Shown here: piece after piece, positions 1 to 11,600 of the stretch
Layout: every line of letters starts with the position of its first letter
How positions within the stretch are numbered: the first letter of the stretch is position 1
Assembly (NCBI RefSeq): GCF_000247695.1
Contig: NW_004624752.1
Location: forward strand, 1,849,858 to 1,913,857
From: Heterocephalus glaber
Taxonomy: Eukaryota; Chordata; Mammalia; Rodentia; Bathyergidae
Length of the DNA: 64,000 bases
Reading direction: 5' to 3'
Position numbers and translations under genes: made by a program
Notes under the pieces: generated by a model
Told to the model about the DNA's origin: nothing
Seen by the model: only the letters and a program-made list of their open reading frames with translations
Databases searched by the model: none

Positions 1-254
1 GAGAAAATTCTAAACTGTGTGCTTTCCAGCCCATGCAGTGCAGGTGATTCTGTGTTCACCTCTGGGGTGGAAGGGAGTGGCTGTGGGACTCCCCCAGCCA
101 GCATCTTGTAACCTGTGGCTTCTCCCCCACGTTAACTCCCTCCACGTCCCAGCCGTGCAGGTTGGTGAATCGAACTGACCAGTTAAATACTCTGGGTGAG
201 GCAGATGTTTGAAATGCAGAGTTGGTGCATGTTACCCAAGCATCTTACATTATT

Positions 255-345
255 CAGGTAACCTTGGGTGAGTCAATTAACCTCCCTGGGTTTCGATGTC
301 TGATCTGGGAGATGAAGGGTCTATGAGATGAAGAGTGAGTGTGTG
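255..345 (+). repeat. MIR SINE relic
   Basis: The stretch reads like the conserved MIR core in sense orientation: 'accttgggtgagtcaatt' followed by 'aacctccctggg' and then 'gatctgggagatgaaggg'. This parallels the usual MIR text (ttgggcaagtcacttaacctctctgagcctc...tctgtaaaatgggg). It is heavily diverged, as expected for an ancient mammal-wide element. No tail or target duplication is visible. The flanks (1-254) are unremarkable single-copy sequence. Confidence 0.5.
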
Positions 346-569
346 TGAAGGTGTCCCAGCTCCTGCCCTGCCTTGGAGCTCCGAGGCTGTGTGCAGTTCA
401 CCAGGTTGTGCACACATCAAAGCCTCTTGGTGCTGGGGATGCAGGGGAGAACCCTAAATTCACTGTTTCAAACAGAGACATGTTCTCCTAAGATTAATAT
501 GTGTTCTCAGGTTGAGAATAATTATTATCCTCAATGAACAAGAAAGCCACCTAAATTATAACAAATCCG

Positions 570-870
570 AGCAAATCCCTTGATTATGAAGTACAGAATA
601 TAATTCAGACGAAGCTCTATATGGCTATAAAGTGCTCTGTCGTTAGGGTTTGGGAATAACAGGAGAGAATTTTCGTCTTGGGCCCAATGTATCAGGGAGG
701 GACGGTGTGCATCCTGGCATCACCTCGCTGGCCTGCTGAAGGAACTGAATGGAAGATATTTAATACTGAACCCTAATAGGATTCCATGCTCATTATTCAA
801 GAGCAGGCACGGGTTCTGGCCCACGGTAATTATTAAAATCATGTTTATGCCAAGTAATGCAATGAACATC
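570..870. promoter_or_regulatory. AT-rich, enhancer-like non-coding island
   Basis: This island of about 300 bp is free of recognisable repeats and differs from its GC-rich surroundings. It has clustered AT-rich motif-like words (atatttaata, attattcaa, taattattaaaatca) alternating with CpG-containing stretches (gacgaagc, ctgtcgtt, tttcgtctt). No reading frame of note crosses it. Such texture is common in vertebrate conserved non-coding elements. The regulatory role is an inference from composition only; conservation was not tested. Confidence 0.3.
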
Positions 871-899
871 ACCTATTTTTGACCTGACTGCACACAGAA

Positions 900-2430
900 G
901 GTGGGGGAGGGGGTGTTTTAGATCTTATCAATTGGATTTAGGATGTATTTGCATCCAGGCGGGAGCAGGAGGTCTGGCGTGGTGATTAGTGGCAGGGGCA
1001 GTGGATGACTGGCTGTCGGGCTGCTTTTACCACTCAGATCCGAGGGAACCAGCACCCACTGCCTGCCAGTGAAGTCTGGGGTACAGGGGCTAGGTGTGGG
1101 CTCCTGGGGCTGCAGGATGAGGTCCTGACTCCCTGGCCTGGGCCCAAATCTGCAGGCTTCTGCTGGCATTGAGGCAGCGCTGGCAGAAAGGTGGGCCTGA
1201 TTTCACATGGTGCAAGTGCCTGGCCTGGGTGGAGGCAAAGGGAGCTGAGCTGGGCCACTGAAGAGCATACGAGATCACAGGGAGCAGAGTGCACCTGCAC
1301 GGGGACAGCACTCTGCAGCCCAGCCCTCGGATAAGGATCAGGTCCCTGGAGGGGAGGATCTGATGTCTGCATTCTCACCCCATGCCTAACACCTTCTCTG
1401 GGAGCCCCACAGGGTGTCAGCCTGGAGAGGGGTGGCCACAGCTTGCTACACACGTGTCCCTGGCCATCCCCAATGCTGGTGACTGATGGTGCCAGGGGGC
1501 TGACCGTGCTGGCTGCAGGAGCTGCTGAGCCTGAGGTTCCAAGGGCAGCCATGCTCCCTGCTGTCTGAGTAGCCAGACTGCTTGCAGCTCCTTGTCAAGT
1601 CCGAGAGGAGGCCCCTTTGCTCCTGGCCTCCTTACCCACAACTATGGACCTGGACACTCCCAGGGGGCTAACAGGAGCTCAGTCTCCTACAGAGTCTGTT
1701 GCTGGACAAGCCATTTTTGGTGCCCCCCTGCCATGCTCAAAGTGCACACCCTGGCACTTGGGTGAACCATGAAGAAGGGTTTGATCTCTGCAGTGGGGAG
1801 GGTGTCTGGGCACTGAGGCTAGGGTCTGGACCACAGCAGGTGGGAGTCATGTGCAGAGGGAAGGAAGGAACCAGGGTCTGGTGGATGCACAGAGGCCCAG
1901 TCGGACTCTTCTGCATCCTGGGCCTTGAGGAAGGTGGGGTTGACCACATACAGAGCAGCCCCAGACCCTGGGGGTGGCACTGATGCCCTGAGCAAGTTGT
2001 TCTCATTATTCAAGGCAGCTGTGTATCTGATAAGTGCAAATAGATTTCTTTCAGCAGAAAGGCTGTTTTTCCAGATTCCTTAAGCTTCATTCACTGTTGC
2101 CACAATTCCTTTGTCAAATGCTTTTGCAGGAAGGCTTTCCACAGCTCTGGGTGACCTGGGGCTAGTGGAGGAGGCATTGACAGAGGGAGTTGTGAAGGAG
2201 CCTGCTCTTTCTTGTTTGGAACAAAAGCCCAAAGTGGAAGACTCAAGGTGGGGAACCCAGGAAGCTAGAGTAGATCTGAATGGTGACTGGCTCAGCACCC
2301 TCTGGGAGGTGTCCAGATGCCACAACCCTGTCCATGTCTCAGGCCTTCCCCCCACCGCCATCTCATTGCAAAGCCTCAGGGCCAGGACACAAAGCTGGCA
2401 TCACAGTCCCCTAAATAGTTGCTGAGGGTG
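900..2430. other. GC-rich single-copy DNA, no gene seen
   Basis: I see no repeat, splice-framed exon or RNA gene here. Several open frames of 60-170 codons overlap on both strands (for example 1034-1552 minus). They are proline-, serine- and leucine-rich, shadow each other and look like chance in GC-rich sequence. Confidence 0.5.
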
Positions 2431-2800
2431 TGTTGACTCCTAAGTTCACTCTTCAGCAGCTTCTTCCTTCCCCAAGGAAACTTAATGGGAAAAAAATATA
2501 TAACAAAGCAAAAAAACCCCCAAAAAACCCCCAAAACCCCAATGCTAACTATAGAAATCAGATAAAAAGGAATATCGCAGAGCTTGTTCCTAATCAGTAA
2601 AAAGTTCAAAAATAGATAAATATTATACATTCTATCAAAAATTTAAAATTAATTACCATTTTAGTATCATCGAAGTTGTCAACGAATTTGATTACTATTC
2701 TCAATTATAGACTTTGCAAATTATTCCCCCTTCCCAAAAGTACAAGTGACATTTCTAATTGCTGATCTAAGAATCTGTTTCCCAAAATAGACAGAGAAGA
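2430..2800. promoter_or_regulatory. AT-rich island with stepped C/A tract
   Basis: This AT-rich block sits between GC-rich flanks. It contains several homeodomain-like words (taattaccat, aaattaatta, tcaattatag) and the pieces 'tatcatcgaag' and 'caacgaatttg' that keep CpGs. At 2517-2540 there are three C runs (5, 5 and 4) separated by A6 and A4, so the minus strand carries three stepped G runs. No repeat family was recognised. Enhancer-like is an inference from texture. Confidence 0.3.
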
Positions 2801-3955
2801 CAAAAATAAGTGTGGTGGATAATGATAATTCATCACTCCGGGGTGGGCAAGCCCGCCCAGGCTGCAGGACGCAGGAGCTGGTGGTTGGTGACTTCACCGG
2901 GCCACTCACCAGGAAAAGCCTCTCCCCCTAACCTCACCTCTTCCTGGAGAGGGGCCTCAGGCCAGCCCTACCCACCCCAAGGGAGGGTACTCTGCTGGTT
3001 ATGGAGAGCAGAGGGCAGAGGGACATGGCTCCCTGAGGTTGGCCTGGAAGCCAGCCCGGCACTTGCAGGTGGGTCTGTGTTAGTGTTAGAGGATTTTCTA
3101 AGCCAATGAACTTCAGCCCTGGTGTCTCAGTAGCGTGGCCAGGAAATGATGCCTACCCACCCTGGCTCTGGGCAGAAAGGGAAACTCCTCCTTCTGGTTT
3201 CCTTCTGGGCCCATTCCAGGAATGCTCCCCACCCCATGGAGAATGCCTCGACCTAGTCCTGACTCTCTCTATGTGAGAAGGGTCTTCTTCATTCTGCACC
3301 CTGAACTCCACACCAGCTCCCCCCACCCTAGCACCCACGTGGTGGGCGATCCCCACAGAGACAAAGGGTGGGCTAGGGGAGGGAGATACCTGAGTCTGAA
3401 TTCTGGGTCCTCCATGGCCCACCCAGTGGGCTCTGGCCTCCCAGTGGGAGGTGACCCACCTGCAACATGGTGATCCTGACAGGACCTTTTTCGCATGGGA
3501 GGTGGGATGGAGGGGGTTACATAGAAAGCACCGGAGTCAATGACCCCAGCACCAGCCCGGTGTGGCACACCAAGAGCACTTCTAAAATGAGTGGAGGACA
3601 TGTAGAGTACCCAGCTGAAGTGTGAGGGCACCAGTACATGACGGGGGCATGGCTTCCTGTCCTGCAGTCTCAGAGCTGAGAACCTGTATGACTTCCCCAG
3701 TCAGAGCTGGCAATCCACCAGGAAGGGCTGCAAGTCTGCTGTCTGATGTCACCGTCCATCCCAAGGCTCTACTTCCTACCTTGCCTCTTCAGTTTACGCC
3801 ATGATGGCAACAGCAGCTGCCTCCCTAGGTCCCACTGGTCAAAAGCATGGGATAGAAGGCCCTTTCCAGGTCTGGATTGGCCTGAGTTCCCTAGACTAAG
3901 TTCCTTCTGGCATAGTTGATCTTCTGAGCCAGGAACTAGCCATCAGACTGTAGGA
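2800..3955. other. GC-rich single-copy DNA, no gene seen
   Basis: No recognisable repeat, RNA or exon. Open frames here (for example 3269-3631 minus, 120 codons) overlap others on both strands and have no recognisable domain. Confidence 0.5.
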
Positions 3956-4125
3956 CAGAGCATCATGGGGAGAAGACTATGTGGGGGTGTGGGGTAGGGC
4001 ATCATGGGAGGAGGGTGTGGGACTGTGGGGCAGAGCATCATGGGAGGAGGGTTTGGGACTGTAGGGCAGAGCATCATGGGAGGACGGTTGTGTGGGGTAT
4101 AGGGCAGAGTACCATGGTAAGATGG
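3955..4125. repeat. Minisatellite, five units of 36-39 bp
   Basis: The core 'agagcatcatgggaggagg' recurs, with its 'catcatgg' word starting near 3961, 4000, 4036, 4072 and (degenerate, 'taccatgg') 4110. The spacings are 39, 36, 36 and 38 bp. Units share 'tgtggggtagggcagagcat'-like text but differ by substitutions and small indels, the last unit being most diverged. It is a short tandem array embedded in single-copy GC-rich DNA. Small open frames through it only reflect the repeat. Confidence 0.8.
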
Positions 4126-5210
4126 GTGATAAAACCTGAATTTTGGGCTTCACAGCATCTGTGGTGAGCTGAGAATGCAGGAAGAAGCCAGCAAGTGGAG
4201 GTGGTAGACTCTGGACCAAAGAAGGCTGCCTGGCCTGGGTGTTTTCTGAGTAGAACCCTCTTTGCTAATCCCTAAATGTCCATGTCAATTCTATGTGTTT
4301 CAGCAGCCTAAGTAACAGAGTCTTGTAGCTGGAGACATGCTTACACTGGGCCCACCCTGCCTCAGTTCCCACATTCCTGGCCACACTGCCAGGGAGCACA
4401 TCTCTCTGCACATCAACTTTCCAAACTTACAAAGGGAGGGCTTGACGTGGCTCCAAACTATTGCATGACCTTGGTTTCCTAAACTTACAAATTTTCTTTT
4501 TCCATTATTGTGAGCTCTGCCCCTGGTGCCCAGCATATGTCTGAATCCTCAGTGCTGCTGAGGTGGGGGGCTGTGTGGCCACAGGCTCCTGGAACAGCGG
4601 GAACCAGCTCAGGGGATAGACAGTCCTGTGTGCCCAGGGGACACCTGTCTGCCCAGCAGGAGGGACTAGCAGGTTCTCAACAGCAATCCTACTGCCCAGT
4701 CCTGTCTTCCAGGAGGCAAGGTGGGAGACTGTTGGTGTGGTGAAGGTGGAGGCTGGGCTGTGCCAGGCTGAGACAGAGTTGTCACCAGTTCTTGCAGTGT
4801 GAGCTGCGCACTCTGGGAGTGGCTTTGAGTCCAGGCTGTGGATTTGGCAGAGATTCTGGCCCCGGGGATTTCGCCATGGCTGCTGCTGGTGGGTGCAGGG
4901 TGGAGAGGTCCTGGCAAGGCTGAGGGGTGTGGATGAGGGACCCCAAGGACTCGCTTTCCTTTTCTGCATGTAGCAGTGCTCTGCCCAGGTCACTGCGCTC
5001 CTGCATGGCACCAGGCATTGCTAACCAGCACAGAGGACCTACTGTGCTGTATGGTGGGTTGGTGGGGGTGGTCTCCAGTGAGGGCATGGCCTATGGGTGC
5101 AAGACAATGTAGCCAGGGCTCCTGGGTCTGCACCTGGGACCTCGCTGGCTGGTGGGGCTCCAACACAGAGTCACAGAATCGCAGAGTTGAGCCCATGGCC
5201 AGATAAGGAC
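4125..5210. other. GC-rich single-copy DNA, no gene seen
   Basis: No repeat or gene recognised. Frames such as 4505-5011 minus (168 codons) overlap several plus-strand frames and have no domain resemblance. A weak pyrimidine-plus-AG context occurs in places, but no consistent exon could be built. Confidence 0.45.
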
Positions 5211-5440
5211 AGTGTGCCAGGCAACGAACTGGCAGACAGTTCTGATTTTATTACTCAGCCTGGGTCGGCCATTTCATTAAAAATTAGAATTCTTGCTTAA
5301 TCATTTTTGTGGCTCTGACTCACATCTGATGAGAGATTTTCATGATCACCCATAAATTTAAATGCTTATTTAAGAAAAAAAAATCAGCGGTGGAAATTTA
5401 TGTCAAATCATGTACATTTTTCCATCGCAGCCTCCAGCTG
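5210..5440. promoter_or_regulatory. AT-rich, enhancer-like non-coding island
   Basis: An AT-rich patch of about 230 bp lies between GC-rich flanks and has no recognisable repeat. It contains dense motif-like words: 'tcattaaaaattagaat', 'gcttaatcattt', 'cataaatttaaatgc', 'atgtcaaatcatg'. CpGs are sparse. Composition and lack of repeats suggest a conserved element, but this is untested inference. Confidence 0.3.
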
Positions 5441-7200
5441 CCCACACCCAAGAGAGCTCTGTCCTTCGAAGAGGCTCTGAGGCCCCGAGGGGAACAAAAG
5501 CCATGAAGTCTTCGATGGAAGCCTGGTTTCTGGGGTGCTGCCATCACCATGTTTCTGAGCAGCAGGCTGGGGAATGAGCGGAGGACACCGTGTCTCCCTG
5601 GCTTCCCAAAGTCAGTGCTGTCACAGTCCAGGGGGCCGGATCAAGAGGACCTGCAGGGTCTTCACTGAGTGTAGTGAGGGTGACATAGAGAGGTAGCTCA
5701 GAGTGGGGGTGGAAAGGATCATCATCTGCCCCCTTGTCCCCTTACGCTCCCATGCCAGCATCCTTCATGCCAGCCTGCATTCTCCACCGGGCTGTGCTAC
5801 GGCTGCTGCTAGGTTGAAGAATGGGGTGACTGGGGTCCTCTCCCTCAGGAGACCCACCTGCTGGAGATGTTGGGAGAAGCCTGTTTCCCTCAGTGTCTTC
5901 AAGCCCCTGGTTGGGCTCAGTGACCACGCTCTGGGTATGATATGGGGACACCATGATGGCCCTGAGGAAATCCACACCCTAGAACCTGGCTTCCAGCAGC
6001 AGCAAGATGTTTTCTTGGGTTGGTTTGTTTGCCTCTTTGTGTATTATTTTAATTTCTCTTCTGCCTGAATCCTTTTTCTGTACCTGGGGTATTTTTGAGC
6101 TAAGACAAATAACTCATCCAATTTACCCAGGATGTGGCTTTAAAACTGAAAGTCCCAGGCCAAGCAGAGCAGTGAGCAGGTTGTCCTGAATGCAGGTGTG
6201 AAGCAGCAGTATTAGGAGTGGACACCTTCACACCATCTCTCAGGACACCTGCACTCCTGTCCCATCTGCAGACTGTTCTTCAAGGAGGACCTGACTCCAA
6301 AAGGCTGCCATCTTCCGGCCTAGTTAACAAGGCAAAGTCCCATCACATAAATGGGAACTTATGGGCTTGGTGACAGCAGAAGACAGCAAACAAGGACCAG
6401 AAAATCATGGCACCAGGAGTCCTGTTGGCTTCTGGAAGAGACTGCTGGCATTTGAAATGGGCTATAGGTCCCAGGAGGACCTGGGTGGTGCTGGTGTCAG
6501 CAGGCGACATGGGTATCTGCTGGGCCAAGCTCTTCCTCCCCATAGGACCCCTGTGGAGCGCCACCCTCTGCCTCTGCATTTTTTGTCTTCTCTCCCTGTC
6601 CCTCTCTACCATCCTCAGTGCAGAGTAGGTGCTCAGCACAGGTGCCCTGGTTCAGGGACTCACTGCCATGGGGCAGGCATGGGATTCGCCTTTTCTCTGC
6701 TGTCCCTGGGCTCCGCAGGCCTGAGGCTGCTGTCTTGTGTCACAGCAGCTGCAGCAAGGCAGCAGCGAGGTGATGTTCTGTGTGCGTGAGTGTCACCACC
6801 TCCTAGAGGGAGCGTGCAGCACACCTGGATGGTCATTCACGAGCCACCAGGGTGTCTGCTCAGCAGCCCAGCAGCACACAGCCCAGTCCTCCTGGATGCC
6901 CTCGGCAGCAGCAGGAAAACGCCCGGGTGTGCAGGGGTGAGCTGGCTTAGGACGCAGGCTGCACCCCAGTGAACTAGGAGGTGGTGAGAGGACACAGAAC
7001 AGTGCAGGAAGCTCCGGGCGCCGGGGCCCTCCAGAAGCAGGACCCACCAGCCACTTCCGGCCTCACTGGGACGATGCCGGTGAGGTCGCCTATCCGGCCC
7101 ATCTCAGAGCCTGTGCCCCAGAGCCACCCAGGGCTGTGTCCGGGCACCTGGCTGACTTCTGGCCCTGGAGAAGAGTGGCTTCCACCCCGGTGCTGATGCA
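5440..7200. other. GC-rich single-copy DNA, no gene seen
   Basis: Mostly unique sequence. Near 6616-6640 the phrase 'gcagagtaggtgctcagcac' resembles the terminal part of an L2 LINE but is too short to call. A local CpG-rich stretch (7015-7100, with gggcgccgg, ttccggcc, gatgccgg, tatccggcc) is not long enough to be a convincing CpG island. Open frames overlap on both strands. Confidence 0.45.
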
Positions 7201-7460
7201 ACCTGATCATGTCGCTGATACAGGGCGAGTTTGCCTCAGAAGCAGGGCCGGCAATTTTTCATTAAGTAACATAATTTGTTGCATTGGTATGCAGGGACAA
7301 ATGGTTCTGCCCGCTGAAAGCAAGAAAAAAAAAGTAATATAGTGTTGTTATTCATGGGCTGGTGCCACGCATGGAGAATATTCCTCATTTTGACTTAAAT
7401 GTATCTCTGCCCACTCAAAGCAAATGCAATTTTCCTTTTTATGACTGCAGGTTATTTACA
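7200..7460. promoter_or_regulatory. AT-rich, enhancer-like non-coding island
   Basis: This repeat-free block is AT-rich relative to its flanks and holds words such as 'ttcattaagtaacataatt', 'tgttgttattcatgg', 'ttgacttaaatg' and 'gcaaatgcaattttcc'. No coding frame of note crosses it. It resembles the other islands at 570, 5210 and 21350. The proposed regulatory role is inferred from texture. Confidence 0.3.
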
Positions 7461-7606
7461 TGGGGAAAGTTTAAATAAGGCCTGAGCTTCCATGGCAGCA
7501 CTCCGGCCACACCTGGAGGACAGATCCAGCCTCACGTGGTCCAGGGGGCCAGGGGGACCCTGATGGGTCGGGCTGTCTCCTCCTATGGAGTGTGGCATGG
7601 GGACTG

Positions 7607-7677
7607 CCCCTTCTTCCTTCCTCCCTTGTCTCCTTCCCTCCCTCCTTCCTTCCCTCCTTCCTTCCCTCCTTTCTCCC
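7607..7677. repeat. Pyrimidine-rich (CCTT)n microsatellite
   Basis: About 70 bases of almost pure C and T on the plus strand (interrupted by one G near 7628), built of cttcc/ctccc units. The complementary strand is a polypurine tract. Tracts like this can adopt triplex (H-DNA) structures. Confidence 0.85.
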
Positions 7678-7679
7678 GG

Positions 7680-8580
7680 CATCACTGCCTGCCTCTTCAG
7701 TGTCCTAGTTTCTGCAGATATCAGGAGACACAAGGTCCTGCTGAGAGGCCAGGGGTGGTGTTGGAAACAGACACAGTCACAGATGGCTTCTGTTCTTAGC
7801 TGAGTCCCTGTGCTTCCCCTTCCCATCACTTGGGGTGCTAGGCACAGGTCTAGGCCCTGAGGCAGCGCCTGCCTTTCTCCTCAGCCTTGGCAGAGGCACC
7901 ATCCCTGCACCCAGGGGCCAGGTAGAGAGGGATGTGAGCCTGGGCCCCCTCCTTTAGGGCCAGAGACCTGGCACTGAGGGCAGGGCAAGCTCAGTGCGTC
8001 CCTGACCTATAGGACTGGCAATGCTCACACCTGACCATGGTTATGAGAACTCAGGAGAGCGCCAAAGGTCAGTGGTCAAGGTTCATTTCCCTGTAGGCCC
8101 ACAGTGTCTACATGGGCCATGAACAGGGGTCAGGAAACAGGCTCAGGGCTCAGGACTGAGAGCTCAGACTCAGGATCAGCATTTAGGACTCAGTCTTTGG
8201 ACCCAGGATTCAGGCTCGACCTCAGGACTCGGCTCAGGGTCCTTTCCCTCGTGGTATCCAAGGCTGACCCTGACACCCCTCCCCTTGGGTCTCTCTTGTG
8301 GCTCTCCATCTGTGGGGGCTGCACGATGTGGCAAATGGGAGCAGGGTGGCTTTGGAGTCCAAGGACCTGTGGTCGACTGGGCTGGCCAGCAGCCCGAGGT
8401 GTGGAAGGAACAGGATAGATAGACCCCTGCGGGGGTGCTTCAAGGTGGTTCTGCAAGCAGAGACAGCATTCACAGGGCTGGGGTGAGAGCCAGGACTTGA
8501 CACACTGCGACGAATTCAGCAAGTTTCCTGAGCAGACGCTGCAGAGCCTCGGATGGGCTTTCTCAGAAGCCGAGAAGCAG
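7680..8580. repeat. Single-copy DNA with degenerate CTCAGGACT-like repeat at 8139-8240
   Basis: Between 8139 and 8240 the words 'ggctcagg', 'ctcaggact', 'agctcagact', 'ggactcag', 'gattcagg' and 'ctcggctcagg' follow one another at about 8-20-bp spacing, a decayed short-period tandem repeat. The rest is GC-rich single-copy sequence with no recognised gene. Confidence 0.5.
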
Positions 8581-8585
8581 AGCTT

Positions 8586-8622
8586 GGGGGGGGGGGTGGC
8601 TTGGGGGGGGGGTCCGTGGGGG
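8586..8622 (+). repeat. Long G-run cluster, G-quadruplex candidate
   Basis: The plus strand has runs of 11 G (8586-8596), 10 G (8603-8612) and 5 G (8618-8622) separated by 5-6 bases. The long runs can each supply more than one G-tract, so a four-stranded structure is sterically possible. It could equally be a slippage-prone homopolymer pair with uncertain base count in the assembly. Confidence 0.7.
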
Positions 8623-11600
8623 CAGTGACAGCTCTGACTGGGTGGGCTGCCTGGCTCTCTCTTGTTCAGCTCTGGCACCAAGGTGGCGGCCTGGTGCTAT
8701 GGTCCTGAGGAGCAGCAGTGGGGGGCCTGGGGAGAGTCAGCTGCGGGCCGGTGGATAGCAATGTCTGGGGAGGAGAGGCTTGCCCCATCTGTTCCTGGTG
8801 TGGGCAGCATGAGCTGTGGCTTGGAGGAGCAGCACCATGTGAGGATGGAAGGGAACCATGCGTAGCACGGGCCAGCACCATGTGTGTCCTGAAAGCATCC
8901 TGTGGAAACTGAGCGCAAAAGAAAACCCCTGGACACACAGGTTGTGGAGGGGACACTGCCCTGATCCCACCAGGGGCGCCTGTGCTTTCTGGAGACCTCA
9001 ACAACATGTTAGCCTCAGGGCCCCTGTAAAATGCCACGGTAAAGGGCGGCTAGCGTGCGCTTGAGCCTCTAAGCAGCGGGGTGGGAGGGTGAGGGTGTGA
9101 CACTCCACATCCTATCTGTCTCATTCTTAAAAGTCACTTTCCAGAAGAGCCATGCAGTGGATTCATGCACTTCCTGTGATCATGCTGATAAAGATCTGCA
9201 GGCGTCAGGCCACAAGGATGGGTGACCACAGGGATCCCTCACGTGATCGGCTCAATGGATCATTTGTTCTTCAGAGACTGTAGACTTCGTGAGACCTTGC
9301 AAGTCATCTCGCATTCCTGCAGGACCTCAAAGACAGGAAGAGACACTTTTAGCCTATTAGGTGAACGTGACACCCAGACTGGGGTGCATGAATGGCAGGT
9401 GCGTCCCCTGGTCTGGGACGTCTGCTTTCTTCCTCATGGACTAGAAAGGCATGCAACCAGGACTGGGGGGGGCCCGAATGACACCCTGGACTGGAGTGGC
9501 TGTTTCTAAGTCTGGTATAAAGCTGTGTGTTCTAAGGAATGGGTGGGCCAAGGGGCCGTGGATTACTGTCAGTGTGTTGGTGTGGAGGGGACATGGAGAA
9601 CCACGGATCCTGCTGCCCAGCCTGCTGCCCTCACAGGGTGTCCCTCTGCTGTTGGTGCTACAGCTCTTGGATGCTCCAAGGCCAGGAAGTGTGTGTTCTG
9701 CTCCCCACTGCTGGGGCCAGACCACGTCCCCCACAGAAGCCTTCAGAAGGTGGCTGGACTTGGAGATTGGGCTCCCACCATGGGAACCGAGGTAAATGAG
9801 GTCATAGGATGGGGTCCGCTACACTGGGAGCTTACAAGAAGGGTTAGGACACAGACACACAGAGGGCTGACGTGGGGAGAAGACACACTCATGGGAGACC
9901 AGCCCTGGGGCGCCTTGGTCTGGAACATGCAGTTTCCAGAAGAACTCTGCCACCACTGTCCGCCCAGCAGGGACGGTGGGCTCAGCCTCACTCCTGCATG
10001 GTGGGTGATGATTCTGATGGCCGGCATGGTGACCGACAAGGAGGCTCTGCTGCCCGCTGGGATCCAGTGTCCCGGAAGCGTCTAGTCTGCTCAGAGCTGT
10101 CCAATGTGCTGGGGACACAGCTGGGAGGAAAGGGTTAGGGAGGCTCACTCTGTGGCATATGTGAGCATGGGGGAAAGAGGGGTGCAGGGGAGGTGCAGTC
10201 TGCAGGAATGGGTGAGATTAGTCGCTCCCTGTGAATTAGCAAATCTGGTGAATGACATGGTCTCAGAGCCCCGTCACAGGGCATTTGGGATTTTTCCTGT
10301 CTGTTCACACAAGTCTCTCACCAAATAGGAATTGAGAGCTTGGGGTGAGCCAGTCCATGGAGAATTTCCATGGGAGCCTCCTGCAGCAGGGGCAGCTCTG
10401 CCCTTGTCCCCATTCTCCAGGGGAACATTCTGTCCACCTCTGCCATTCTGGCCAGCTGGACTGGCTGGACCTTCGCTGGGACCCCAAAGCTCAGTGCTCG
10501 GACTGCCTGCAGAGCTGGCATTCTAGCAGCTTCCTGTCCTGCTGGGTTGTCTACAACCCAGGCTGTAGAAGGAGACAAGTGTCACATACAGAGGGTCTCG
10601 AATCCTGTGGGCAGCCAGAGAGGCAGCCAGGTGGGGGCTGGGGCAATAGGGAAGGAGAAGGATTACCACTGCAGCATCTCAGGGCTGAGGCAAGGGCTTG
10701 GCGCTACCAGCACAGCTTGGTGTGTTCACCATGAGGCTGGGCCCAGAGCCCCATCCCTCTCAGGAGGACGCGTGTGCCCAGGACACTGACTTCGTGGCCC
10801 CAGGAAGACCCTGGCTGAGGACTGATAGCGTCTGCGGCTGACAGCAGTGTCCTCCCCTACACTAGACTCTGGACTCTGCACTGAGGACTCTTCTTGCCCC
10901 TTCTGCAGTTTGGCTCTGGGGTCTGTCTCTGAGACCTGAACCTCAGTTGAGGAATGTGCATTTCCTCAGTGCCAATCCCAGTTTGCACCACTACAGGGCT
11001 CAGGGGCCTTGTCTCTCTGGTCATCTTCTGTCCAGCGTATGTGGCCTCTAGAATAGAAGTCACCCTTGCGGCCATAGAGGGACTGCATAAAGCAGGACAG
11101 CACTGGGGATTCAATGGGTGTCCTGGGGGGTAGCCTCCCATGGCTCTTGAATGGGACCCTATACCACCCTGTTCCTGAAGTCCTGCTGCTGCTTCCATCC
11201 CTCCCCTCCACCAATGATGTGGGCACGTGACAGTGTGGCCATGTGACAGCCTGCCCATGTTTCCTCCTCCTCTCTGTGTCCTGTCTCATCCACCCTTTTC
11301 TTCTCGTCTTCCACACAAGACCACCCAAGATCTGCACAGGAAGCATCATGGTGCCTAAATCCCACTGGAGGAGTCAAAACCAAAGGCAGATGAGGTTAGA
11401 TGCAGCCCTGGATCCTGTACTTTAGGGTTGGTGTGTGCCCGAGGCTCCCACGGGACAGGGTGACCTTTATTTGTGGGTTTCCTAAGGTTTCGACGTAGCT
11501 GTCCTTGCTCTGCCTGGTTTCTCCATTCTTCTACCATGGCTTCCTATTGTTCACTTGTCCTTGCTCCTCCACCTGATTTATTCCAAGAAGCCCAAGGACA

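Noticed and set aside
6605..6645. L2 LINE terminus ('gcagagtaggtgctcagc')
   Set aside because: Under 40 bp of similarity, not enough to separate from chance.
7015..7100. CpG-rich patch as a CpG-island promoter
   Set aside because: Too short, and no transcript-like structure beside it.
9525..10085. 186-codon plus-strand frame with overlapping frames in two other phases
   Set aside because: All three plus frames and the minus frames are open here at once, which reflects low stop density rather than coding.
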